29,383 bases of DNA from a bacterium. GTDB taxonomy: Bacteria; Patescibacteriota; Patescibacteriia; JAACEG01. Below the pieces are notes generated by a model. That model ran no database searches, was not told where the DNA came from, and saw only the letters and a list, made by a program, of their open reading frames with translations. Position numbers and translations under genes: made by a program. Shown here piece by piece: positions 22,122 through 29,383 of the stretch. Position 1 is the stretch's first letter. Every line of letters begins with the position of its first letter. The stretch is taken from positions 1 to 29,383 of the forward strand of contig JALULG010000079.1 of the NCBI GenBank assembly GCA_027040785.1. Direction: 5' to 3'.

Positions 22122-22335
22122 CTGTCATTCTGAATTTAGTTCAGTATTGTTTTAGAATTTCATGGTAAACATATGTCATCCTGAACATTTCAGGGTCTCA
22201 TGTCAACTCCACTATCGCTCTGAACTTGTTTCAGGATCTCGAGGGTTTTTAATTTTACTTTTTCCTCCGAGATGCTGAAATGAATTCAGCATGACATGGG
22301 AAAAAACGAGACCCTGAAATAAATTCAGGGTGACA
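22122..22335. repeat. Second array of palindromic repeats
   Basis: About five units of the 2031-2540 family: three plus-type (TGTCATYCTGAAC...CAGRRTCTC) then two minus-type (GAGATGCTGAAATGAATTCA and GAGACCCTGAAATAAATTCA, both ending TGACA). The two halves are joined by the same TTTTTAA...CTTTTTCCTCC linker seen at 2175 and 2332. No gene is seen between ppsA and 22499. Confidence 0.9.
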
Positions 22336-22405
22336 AAAGAGATTCAAAATAACAATAAAACAAATCAATTTTCTTTAAAATACTTAAATTTTTTCGCTCT
22401 TGCTA

Positions 22406-22434
22406 TTGACATTTTTCTCTTTTTATGCTAATTT
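22406..22434 (+). promoter_or_regulatory. Promoter of the PEP-CTERM gene
   Basis: TTGACA (22406-22411), 17-base spacer and TGC-TAATTT (extended -10; hexamer 22429-22434). The leader then contains a CGCCC-AAAA-CGGGCG hairpin (near 22470-22485) before GAGAGGAG and the ATG. Confidence 0.6.
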
Positions 22435-22498
22435 AAAATGTTGCGAACCTTAAAAATTATTAACCTAAAACGCCCAAAACGGGCGAGAGGAGCAAAAA

Positions 22499-23281
22499 AT
22501 GAAAAAGTTGATAACAATGATGATGACGGCAGTGATGGCGGTAACCTGGACAGTTGGCGCATTTGCGTCAACGGTCTTGTTTGACGTTGACTTTGACTCT
22601 CCACCCCACCACCATGATACGGTGGTGGCAACCGGAAGTGGCCCTAACACCCCTTCGGCCATCATTGGTCGGCCTCGGGTGGTTTACAACCCTGAAATGG
22701 AGAGTCACGTTCTCGACTTCAACACTGTTGAGAACGATTACCCCAATTATTACGATGGGGTAATTTTTGAAGTAAGCCCCAGTTTTCAGCAGTATGGGGT
22801 TTCCTTCAATATGATGACCAACAATTTTGTTGGTCAATCAGTTAACGGCCTCCAAGTTTTCTTGGGAAACATTTTTTTGAATGTCAATCCCTCGGGAACA
22901 ATGACCATCGGAGAGTCACTCCCCAATCAAGAGGGGAGCGGGGGATATAACTTCCTGAACTTCAAAGACAATGAGATTATTTTTGTCTCACTGGGCTTTG
23001 ACGTTCAGAACCAGGAAGTTTCCGTTGGAACTTCCGTTTCCGGCGGACCCCTGAAAATAAATTCATACTCGGATCCGGTTAATCCGTTAAACGGATTATC
23101 GGAAATAAGTATGATGTTTGGAGGGCCTGGCGGAGATGTTTGTCAACATGACAACTTGTATGTTGACAATATTTACATCACCGGCCACAACGCCAACCCT
23201 GTGCCGATCCCCGGAACCCTTTGGCTTCTTGGATCCGGACTTGCCGGAATATTTTTGAAAAGGAGGGCGAAATGTCAATAA
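22499..23281 (+). CDS. Secreted PEP-CTERM-type protein
   Basis: 260 aa. A signal peptide (residues 1 to about 23, cleaved after VGAFA) is followed by a beta-rich, Asn/Gly-rich extracellular domain. A typical PEP-CTERM sorting tail comes last: PVPIPGTLWLLGSGLAGIFL then KRRAK, i.e. the VPxPxxLWLLGSGLxG motif, transmembrane helix and basic end. In diderm bacteria this signal is processed by an exosortase/EpsH enzyme; no exosortase gene is visible in this window. It is G+C richer than its neighbours and unusual for Patescibacteria, so horizontal transfer is likely. Strong ribosome binding site GAGGAG. It overlaps the next gene by ten bases. Confidence 0.85.
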   Translation: MKKLITMMMTAVMAVTWTVGAFASTVLFDVDFDSPPHHHDTVVATGSGPNTPSAIIGRPRVVYNPEMESHVLDFNTVENDYPNYYDGVIFEVSPSFQQYGVSFNMMTNNFVGQSVNGLQVFLGNIFLNVNPSGTMTIGESLPNQEGSGGYNFLNFKDNEIIFVSLGFDVQNQEVSVGTSVSGGPLKINSYSDPVNPLNGLSEISMMFGGPGGDVCQHDNLYVDNIYITGHNANPVPIPGTLWLLGSGLAGIFLKRRAKCQ

Positions 23282-23490
23282 AAATAATTTTATGGAGGGT
23301 TTTTTTATTCGCAGGCATGGTATTTTGCCTTGTCTGCGAAGGGGCCCACTTGATTGACCCCCTTGAGAAAACTTTTTTCTTATCAAAAATTCCCCCCGAG
23401 GTTATCATAACCATCGGAGTTAACATAGTGATTCTTTCCGTCCTTTCCGGACGGAAAATTTCCTATCCCACCCCCACCAGGAGGAGGTAG
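23272..23490 (+). CDS. Small two-helix membrane protein coupled to the PEP-CTERM gene
   Basis: 72 aa. The start at 23272 has AAGGAGGG just ahead and lies inside the PEP-CTERM gene. Two hydrophobic helices (about 6-24 and 43-58) are separated by a short loop, with a basic TPTRRR tail. No family is recognised. Coupled translation suggests a partner of the secreted protein. Confidence 0.65.
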   Translation: MSIKIILWRVFLFAGMVFCLVCEGAHLIDPLEKTFFLSKIPPEVIITIGVNIVILSVLSGRKISYPTPTRRR

Positions 23491-23510
23491 CCGCCTCCTC
23501 TACCTCCTCC
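23480..23510 (+). repeat. GGAGG/CCTCC inverted repeat at the gene end
   Basis: GGAGGAGGTAG (23480-23490) and CTACCTCCTCC (23500-23510) form an 11-bp stem overlapping the stop codon of the small membrane protein. It precedes the true terminator. Confidence 0.7.
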
Positions 23511-23511
23511 G

Positions 23512-23545
23512 AACCCTTGGTTTATAACCGAGGGTTTTTCTTTTT
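23512..23545 (+). terminator. Terminator of the PEP-CTERM pair
   Basis: AACCCTTGGTT (23512-23522) with AACCGAGGGTT (23526-23536) and a T-rich tail. Confidence 0.85.
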
Positions 23546-23644
23546 GATGACAATTTGAAAATATGTTAAAGTATAAACAGAAACTGTTGCCAAATCCCAT
23601 TTAATATTTTTTTAATTTTTAATCAAGATTAAAATCTTTAAATT

Positions 23645-24625
23645 ATGTTTTTACATACTTATCACCCGCAATCCGTTATTTTTTCCATTGGAAAAATTCA
23701 ATTTTATTGGTATGGTCTTTGCGTAAGTTTGGGAATTGTTTCCGGCTTGATTGTTGTTCAAAAATTAGCTGAAAAATACAAAATCAATAAAGAAAAAATT
23801 TTGGATTTTGCCATCTATATTATTGTTTTCGCCTTTTTGGGAGCCCGTATTTATGATGTTTTATTGGAACTGCCTTATTATCTAAATCACCCTTTAAATG
23901 TTTTTAAATTTTGGCGAGGAGGTCTGGCAATTCATGGCGGAATTATCGGCGCTTTATTGGCCAGTTTTCTTTATTTTAAAAGGGGTTATTTCCAAATCCC
24001 GATTTTTGCCAATTTTCCCAAATTTCGCCTGCGACTTGTTGAAAAAATTCTATCAATATGCCATATTGATAAATTTTTTTCAACAGCGTCTCGGCTGAAA
24101 TTTAAAAAAATTCATCAAAAACAGGATCTGGCAACAACCCCAAAAAAATTCAAATTAAAATTTTGGCTAACCGCTGACATTGCCGTTGTCGGCTTGGCTT
24201 TGGGACAAGCCATTGGTCGTTGGGGAAATTATTTTAACCAAGAACTTTACGGTTTACCAACCAATCTCCCCTGGGGAATCCCTATAGATCAATCACACCG
24301 ATCAAATTTCTTATATCAAAACGCTGAATTTTTTCACCCGACTTTTTTATATGAATCAATTCTGAATTTTTTAAATTTTTTACTGCTTTTATATTTACAC
24401 AAAAAAAGACTTTCCCAAAAACATAAAAATAAATTTTTAGCCACCGGAAATATTTTTTTGATTTATTTAATGAATTACGGCTTAATAAGATTTTTCTTAG
24501 AGTTTATCAAAATAGACAAAACCCCGCTTGTTTTCGGGGTTCGCTTTCCTCAGCTCGTTAGTCTCTTGCTTTTTATTTTTATTGTGTTAGCATTAAGTTA
24601 TCGGATAAAAAAAATCAAAAATTAG
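23645..24625 (+). CDS. lgt: Prolipoprotein diacylglyceryl transferase
   Basis: 326 aa inner-membrane enzyme that transfers diacylglyceryl from phosphatidylglycerol to the lipobox cysteine of prolipoproteins, the first step of lipoprotein maturation. Seen: IHGG with His97, and the family signature IGRWGNYFNQELYG with Arg192 and Asn195, then PTFLYES and the final MNYGLIRFFLEF helix. Between His97 and Arg192 there are 95 residues, about 55 more than I recall for E. coli Lgt. The extra segment contains a near-perfect palindromic DNA element (24038-24084) read in frame. The stop overlaps the end of the convergent RNHCP gene by four bases. Confidence 0.93.
   Translation: MFLHTYHPQSVIFSIGKIQFYWYGLCVSLGIVSGLIVVQKLAEKYKINKEKILDFAIYIIVFAFLGARIYDVLLELPYYLNHPLNVFKFWRGGLAIHGGIIGALLASFLYFKRGYFQIPIFANFPKFRLRLVEKILSICHIDKFFSTASRLKFKKIHQKQDLATTPKKFKLKFWLTADIAVVGLALGQAIGRWGNYFNQELYGLPTNLPWGIPIDQSHRSNFLYQNAEFFHPTFLYESILNFLNFLLLLYLHKKRLSQKHKNKFLATGNIFLIYLMNYGLIRFFLEFIKIDKTPLVFGVRFPQLVSLLLFIFIVLALSYRIKKIKN
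24038..24084. repeat. 47-base palindrome inserted in frame in lgt
   Basis: Two 23-base arms, 24038-24060 and 24062-24084, are inverted copies with two mismatches around a single central base. They encode LVEKILSICHIDKFFSTAS-like residues without breaking the frame. The arms begin GTTGAAAAAATT and differ from the TGTCATTCTGAAC family. Confidence 0.85.
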
Positions 24626-24951
24626 TTTTCGTGCTTGTCGTGCCTACTCTTAGCTGATAATTGAATGACTTTTTCAAAATCATCATTATCAGCTATTTTA
24701 TTTACATTTCTTTTTCCACATTTCTGACAAGAATAAATTATCATTATTTTTTCTCTTTTTCTCACTTCTATTCCAATCGGTTTCATTAAACCGAAACATT
24801 GAGATTTTCTGTCTCCGGGAATTTCGTCATCAACATGCAAACTCCATAAGCAAAAAGGGCAATGATCAACATAAGCTCCGCCCATAAATTCCTGCCCGCA
24901 TTTTTGACAAATTACTTTTTCTTTTTTCGGTTTAATAAAATGTTTCGGCAT
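24622..24951 (-). CDS. RNHCP domain zinc-binding protein
   Basis: 109 aa with the RNHCP family pattern: ICQKCG near residue 14, DHCPFCLWSLHVDDEIPGDR in the middle, a Cys in QCFGLMKP, and SCQKCGKRNVNK at the end. The two C-x-x-C pairs and the HCPFC probably bind zinc. The function of the family is unknown; it is common in Patescibacteria. Here the Arg-Asn of the name-giving motif reads Val-Asp. It is convergent with lgt and divergent from the penicillin-binding protein gene. Confidence 0.87.
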   Translation of the reverse strand: MPKHFIKPKKEKVICQKCGQEFMGGAYVDHCPFCLWSLHVDDEIPGDRKSQCFGLMKPIGIEVRKREKIMIIYSCQKCGKRNVNKIADNDDFEKVIQLSAKSRHDKHEN

Positions 24952-24995
24952 TGTTTAAAATAATATTTAATCATATTTTACTATTTTAAAAAAAT

Positions 24996-25024
24996 TTTAC
25001 AATAAGTTTAAAATTAAGTATTAT
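24996..25024 (+). promoter_or_regulatory. Promoter of the penicillin-binding protein gene
   Basis: TTTACA (24996-25001), 17-base spacer, TATTAT (25019-25024). Confidence 0.55.
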
Positions 25025-25049
25025 AAAGTTATTGAAGTAAAAAATAATT

Positions 25050-27917
25050 ATGCCTATTCCGCAATTAGATAAAAAAAACATTATTATACCTAAAAAAATA
25101 TCTCCCAAAAAACGAAAAAAACGAAAAAAAAGTTTTTTTAAAAAAATCATTTTCACTACCTTAAAGTTATCTTTAATCGGAGGTATTTTAGGGGCTTTGT
25201 TTCTCGGAGGAACAATTCTTTGGTTTTCACGTGATTTACCCAGTCCGGACAAATTGATAGAAAGAAAAATCCCTTTAAGCACCAAAATATTTGATCGCAC
25301 CGGTAAAAACGTCTTATATGAAATACATGGCAACCAAAAAAGAACCTTCATTCCAATAGAAGAAATCCCCAAATATACCATTCAAGCAACCATTGCTATG
25401 GAAGACAAGCATTTTTTTGAACACAAAGGTTTTTCGTTGTGGGGAATTTTTCGCGGAGTGGTTATCGCCAAATTGCAAGGCAAAAGAATGCAAGGCGGTT
25501 CCACAATTACTCAACAATTAATTAAAAACGCTATCTTAACCAATGAAAGATCTGTAAAAAGAAAAATCAAAGAATTGATTTTAGCTTGGCGAATAGAAAA
25601 AAAATTCAATAAAGAAGAAATTTTGCAAATGTATTTTAATGAAATTCCTTACGGATCAACCGCTTACGGAATTGAGGCGGCCAGCAATCTTTATTTTAAC
25701 AAACATGTCAAAAATTTAACTATTGCCGAAAGCGCCATTTTAGCAGCTCTCCCCAAAGCGCCAACTTATTATTCTCCTTATGGATCGCATAAAGATAAAT
25801 TAATTACACGCCAAAGATATATTTTAAAATTAATGCTTGAGCAAGGATACATAGATGAAGAACAATACAAAGAAGCTTTAAACGAGGAACTGCATTTTCA
25901 TCCTCACAAAGAAAAAATTATTGCTCCTCATTTTGTAATGTACATCAAAGAATTATTAACCAAAAAATACGGTGAAAAAATGGTTGAACAAGGAGGTTTA
26001 TCAGTAATAACAACTTTGGATCTTTACAAACAAAAAAAAGCTGAAGAAGCGATTGAAAAATATGCTCAAAAAAATGAAGAAAAATATAATGCCACCAATG
26101 AAGCTTTGGTAGCGATTGATCCGAAAACAGGACAAATACTCGCCATGGTTGGATCCCGAGATTACTTTGATATGAAAAATGACGGAAATGTTAACGTGGC
26201 TATCAGATTAAGACAGCCGGGATCTTCTTTAAAGCCATTAGTTTATGCCACTGCTTTCAGTATCGGCTACACACCGGAAACAATTCTCTATGATGTTAAA
26301 ACAAATTTCGGTGTTCAAGGGGCTAAAGAATATATTCCTTACAATTATGATTTAAAATTCAGAGGACCAATTACCATTAGAAAATCATTAGGTGGTTCAT
26401 TAAATGTGCCGGCTGTCAAGACTTTATATTTGGTTGGTATAGATAAAGTAATTGAAAATGCTCAAAAAATGGGTTATACCACTTTAAACGATAAAAAAAG
26501 ATTTGGTTTATCATTGGTTCTTGGTGGCGCCGAAGTTAAACTTTTGGAACATGTTGGCGCTTACGGCACTTTTGCCCGAGACGGCTTATACCACAAACCG
26601 GTCGGGATATTGGAAATAAAAAACAGTCAAGGAAAAACCATTGAAAAATACACCAAAAACGAAAAACGTATTTTCAGTGAACAAACAGCCAGATTACTAA
26701 ACGACGTTTTATCTGATAATTCCGCGCGAGCTTGGGCTTTTGGAGAAAACAATAATCTTGTTTTAAAATCAAGACCGGTCGCGGCTAAAACGGGAACAAC
26801 TAACGATTATCGCGACGCCTGGACAATCGGTTATACACCGTCATTAGTTGCCGGGGTTTGGGTTGGAAACAATAACGGAAAAGCCATGAAAAGAGGCGCC
26901 GGTGGATCCACGGTTGCCGCTCCGATTTGGAGAACTTTTATGCAAAGCGTATTGGGTGATCCCAAAACCGGATCACCTGTGGAAACCTTTACAAAACCTA
27001 AAAAAGAAGAAATTAAAAAAGCTATTTTAAAAGGTGAAATAGGCGAAGAAATTATTTTAAAAATAGATAAATTTTCTCAAAAATTGGCAACAGAATACAC
27101 TCCGGAAGAAGCTGTTGAAGAAAAAAAATTCAAAGAAATACATTCTATCTTATATTATGTTGATAAAAATAATCCGCGCGGGGAGAAGCCGGAACATCCG
27201 GAAAACGACCCTCAATTTAATGCCTGGGAAAAAGGCATAAAAGAGTGGTTAAAAAATTTAAAAGAAGAAGACAGGAAAAAATTTGATTATGATTTACCAC
27301 CAACCGAATATGACGATCTACATATACCGGAAAATCAACCAACTCTTCTTGTAAACAATATCAAAGACAATCAAAATATCACCAATGACGAATTTTTTAT
27401 AGATATCACCACTTCGGCGCCAAGAGGGGTTAAAAAGGTAAAATACTGGATAGATAATACTTTAATAGATACTGTTACAATGGAACCTTTTGATCTGTAT
27501 TGGATAGTGGACAGTTTAAACGGGGAACATATTTTAAAAATAAGCAGTTATGATGATGTTTTAAACAGTAAAACAATATCAATCCCTATTAACATCAATA
27601 TAAACTACAAACCCTTGGAAATCATTTGGTTAAGTCCGGTTAATAATCAAACTGTTTTTAATGCAAATTTCCCTTTAACAATATCAACTGTTTTTTCCAG
27701 AATAAACAGAATTAACAAAATAGATTTTTATGCTAAAAATTTATCCGATCAGAAAAAAATATTAATAAATTCAATTATCAAACCAAAAAAGAAAAATATT
27801 TCCATTCAATGGAATAAAAAACCGAATAAAAATGGTTTTTATAAAATATTTTTAATTGTTTCAAATATTGATGGAAGTAAAATCAACAACAAAGGAGTTT
27901 TAATTAAAATAAAATAA
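25050..27917 (+). CDS. Class A penicillin-binding protein (PBP1A-like transglycosylase/transpeptidase)
   Basis: 955 aa, longer than usual. A basic cytoplasmic N-terminus (KKRKKRKKS) and one membrane anchor (about 32-57) precede the GT51 transglycosylase domain with EDKHFFEHKGF (Glu118) and GGSTITQQLIKN. The transpeptidase domain has SSLK (Ser392, Lys395), GGSLN and KTGT (Lys580). It polymerises lipid II and crosslinks peptidoglycan in the periplasm. The C-terminal 190 residues (about 765-955) look like two Ig/Big-like beta domains (SPVNNQTVFNANFPL), a plausible wall-binding extension. All catalytic motifs are intact. Own promoter; terminator shared with dnaN. Confidence 0.94.
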   Translation: MPIPQLDKKNIIIPKKISPKKRKKRKKSFFKKIIFTTLKLSLIGGILGALFLGGTILWFSRDLPSPDKLIERKIPLSTKIFDRTGKNVLYEIHGNQKRTFIPIEEIPKYTIQATIAMEDKHFFEHKGFSLWGIFRGVVIAKLQGKRMQGGSTITQQLIKNAILTNERSVKRKIKELILAWRIEKKFNKEEILQMYFNEIPYGSTAYGIEAASNLYFNKHVKNLTIAESAILAALPKAPTYYSPYGSHKDKLITRQRYILKLMLEQGYIDEEQYKEALNEELHFHPHKEKIIAPHFVMYIKELLTKKYGEKMVEQGGLSVITTLDLYKQKKAEEAIEKYAQKNEEKYNATNEALVAIDPKTGQILAMVGSRDYFDMKNDGNVNVAIRLRQPGSSLKPLVYATAFSIGYTPETILYDVKTNFGVQGAKEYIPYNYDLKFRGPITIRKSLGGSLNVPAVKTLYLVGIDKVIENAQKMGYTTLNDKKRFGLSLVLGGAEVKLLEHVGAYGTFARDGLYHKPVGILEIKNSQGKTIEKYTKNEKRIFSEQTARLLNDVLSDNSARAWAFGENNNLVLKSRPVAAKTGTTNDYRDAWTIGYTPSLVAGVWVGNNNGKAMKRGAGGSTVAAPIWRTFMQSVLGDPKTGSPVETFTKPKKEEIKKAILKGEIGEEIILKIDKFSQKLATEYTPEEAVEEKKFKEIHSILYYVDKNNPRGEKPEHPENDPQFNAWEKGIKEWLKNLKEEDRKKFDYDLPPTEYDDLHIPENQPTLLVNNIKDNQNITNDEFFIDITTSAPRGVKKVKYWIDNTLIDTVTMEPFDLYWIVDSLNGEHILKISSYDDVLNSKTISIPINININYKPLEIIWLSPVNNQTVFNANFPLTISTVFSRINRINKIDFYAKNLSDQKKILINSIIKPKKKNISIQWNKKPNKNGFYKIFLIVSNIDGSKINNKGVLIKIK

Positions 27918-27928
27918 AAATTCAACAA

Positions 27929-27967
27929 CAATAAAAGCCGATTTGTTTCAGCTTTTATTGTTTTTTG
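27929..27967. terminator. Bidirectional terminator between pbp and dnaN
   Basis: CAATAAAAGC (27929-27938) with GCTTTTATTG (27951-27960), T-run on the plus side and A-rich on the other, placed between convergent genes. Confidence 0.85.
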
Positions 27968-27974
27968 TAAAAAA

Positions 27975-29126
27975 TTAAGATCGTATTGGCATTATAATAT
28001 ATAAATAATCTTTATTTTTAGTTGAGTTTAACAAACAAGGAGTATCTTTGTTTACCAATAAAATTCTCACATCATCACCTTCAATATGTTGTAATCCGTC
28101 CAATAAATATCTATAATTAAGTGTTATTTCATTATCATCACCTTTAATGGTTATAGGTATCTTTGATAAATTCTCACCCGTTTCCGTATTGGCGGAAAAA
28201 ACCGTTAATTCATTGGTTTTGTTTAAAAAACTGATCTTTATACTATCAACACCACTTTTGGTAAAAAGACTACTTTTCTTAATGGTTTTAATCAAGTCAT
28301 TTTTATCAACAACAACATCTGTGTTTATATCGGTTGGAATCACTTCTTTATACTCGGGATATTTTCCTTCGATTAATTTAGAAACTATTTCTATATTATT
28401 TTCCGGACCAATATTTAAATCGGAAAAATTAAACAATATTTGATTATCAGTAGATATTGAAATATTAATATAAGAATCCTTATCAGAAGAAAGATCGTTT
28501 TTTACAATACTTAAAACTCTTAATATTTCTTGTAAAGTCCTGGCCGGAACTATTATTTTATTTTTTTTCTTATTTGATGTTTTAAAAGGTATCTTTTTTT
28601 CAGCTAAACGATAACTATCCGTTGCGGCTATGGTTAATTTATCATCAAAATCAAAAACAACTCCGTTTATTTCCGGACGAGAATTGTTTAAAGCTACAGC
28701 AAATATTACACCGGACACTCCTTCTTTAAAATCTTTAACGGAAACAGTATAAATATTTTCTTTTTCAAGTTCCGGAATAACCGGAAACTCTTCGGGATTA
28801 TTTCCTTTAAATCTTGTTTTACTATTTGACGTTTTAATATTTAATTCATTTTCTATCAATTCAATACTAACTTGATTATTGGTTAATAAATTTACATAAT
28901 CTGAAAAAACTTTTGCCGGAACGGTAAAAACACCTTCTTTTTCCACTTTTCCTCTAATAAGACAATTTATTCCTATTTCCAAATTAGTGGTTGATAGTTT
29001 GATGACATTATTTTTTGCTTTTATCAAAACATTATTTAATATTGGTAAATTAATATTTTTAGCGGTTATGTTACTTACTATTGAGAGTCCTTGATTTAAA
29101 TTATCTTGTAAACAAATTAATTTCAT
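27975..29126 (-). CDS. dnaN: DNA polymerase III beta subunit (sliding clamp)
   Basis: 383 aa, standard length. It begins MKLICLQDNLNQGLSIVSN and has NLPILNNVLIKA (domain I), FTVPAKVFSDYV, ATDSYRLAEKKIPF, IIVPARTLQEI and the C-terminal YLYIIMPIR, all in family order. The ring-shaped clamp tethers polymerase to DNA. It is transcribed away from the DnaA-box cluster at 29179, so dnaA probably lies beyond the right edge. Confidence 0.96.
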   Translation of the reverse strand: MKLICLQDNLNQGLSIVSNITAKNINLPILNNVLIKAKNNVIKLSTTNLEIGINCLIRGKVEKEGVFTVPAKVFSDYVNLLTNNQVSIELIENELNIKTSNSKTRFKGNNPEEFPVIPELEKENIYTVSVKDFKEGVSGVIFAVALNNSRPEINGVVFDFDDKLTIAATDSYRLAEKKIPFKTSNKKKNKIIVPARTLQEILRVLSIVKNDLSSDKDSYINISISTDNQILFNFSDLNIGPENNIEIVSKLIEGKYPEYKEVIPTDINTDVVVDKNDLIKTIKKSSLFTKSGVDSIKISFLNKTNELTVFSANTETGENLSKIPITIKGDDNEITLNYRYLLDGLQHIEGDDVRILLVNKDTPCLLNSTKNKDYLYIIMPIRS

Positions 29127-29178
29127 ATTTTTATATAATTTATTTATATATAAAGTAAAATAATATTATTAATAAAGA

Positions 29179-29375
29179 TGTGGATAAAGCTAAAAAATGC
29201 TTAAAATTCTTTTATTAATGGTATATGGTTTTGTAGATAAGTCGTGGATAAGTCGTGGATGAACTTGGTTTTATTTTGTTTATAAAAGTAATTTTTAAAA
29301 AGGTCTATTTTATAAACAGAATGTTCACACAGTTATAATGATAATTATACACAAAATATCCACAATTTATCCACA
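29179..29375. other. oriC-like cluster of DnaA boxes
   Basis: Perfect boxes TGTGGATAA (29179-29187, reverse) and TTATCCACA (29367-29375), plus near matches TGTAGATAA (29232), CGTGGATAA (29243), CGTGGATGA (29254) and ATATCCACA (29356). The surrounding DNA is very AT-rich. With dnaN adjacent this is very probably part of the chromosomal origin. Confidence 0.85.
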
Positions 29376-29383
29376 AATAATAT

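Noticed and set aside
22554..22837. Overlapping frames on both strands at the PEP-CTERM gene start
   Set aside because: They are shadows; the signal peptide, ribosome binding site and sorting signal fix the true frame.

Overview
The window looks like chromosomal DNA of an AT-rich Patescibacteria (Candidate Phyla Radiation) genome using the standard bacterial code. TAA, TAG and TGA all end genes here, and Trp is TGG. The assignment is inference. It rests on low G+C, frequent gene overlaps, TrmB-type regulators, DUF4143 ATPases, an RNHCP protein, a large lineage-type coiled-coil protein, and abundant palindromic TGTCATTCTGAAC-type repeats. The right edge carries dnaN and a DnaA-box cluster, so the window lies beside the replication origin.

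Layout. 1-1800: tail of an unidentified (possibly nucleotidyltransferase) gene with palindromic repeats read in frame, then an O-antigen ligase/Wzy-like protein. 1837-2572: a small gene and a dense array of palindromic repeats. 2655-11510: a clearly more G+C-rich island. It holds a promoter- and terminator-bounded, highly base-paired non-coding stretch (RNA A, about 2690-3450), then a four-gene ubiquitin-like cassette: an E2-like protein on a long coiled coil, a JAMM peptidase, a ThiF/E1 enzyme and a 69-aa beta-grasp Ubl. A second ornate RNA region follows (RNA B, about 7160-8135) ending in a very strong terminator, then two co-translated unknown genes. Last is a high-GC gene, possibly DHH-like, split by an in-frame amber codon. 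8847-15240: three divergent AAA+/DUF4143 ATPases on the minus strand, mixed with GCAGA-rich repeat arrays and two TrmB-like regulators. 16103-22090: a 1148-aa coiled-coil/GNAT-like protein and PEP synthase. 22122-23545: second palindromic repeat array, then a PEP-CTERM-type secreted protein with a small membrane protein. 23645-29383: lgt (with a palindrome inserted in frame), an RNHCP zinc protein, a class A penicillin-binding protein, dnaN and oriC-like sequence.

How the parts work together. The best candidate for an undescribed system is the E2-JAMM-E1-Ubl operon with its flanking structured RNAs. The enzymes have the components needed to activate, transfer and remove a small protein modifier, as in Bil/ISG15-like and other bacterial Ubl pathways. 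However, the Ubl lacks a terminal Gly-Gly, and the E2 is fused to an unrecognised N-terminal domain. RNA B ends in a terminator about 40 bases before the next start codon, which suggests attenuation or a separate RNA product. The ATPase genes share identical flanking signatures, consistent with a mobile or recombining cassette. The rest of the window is ordinary housekeeping: envelope, central metabolism and replication.
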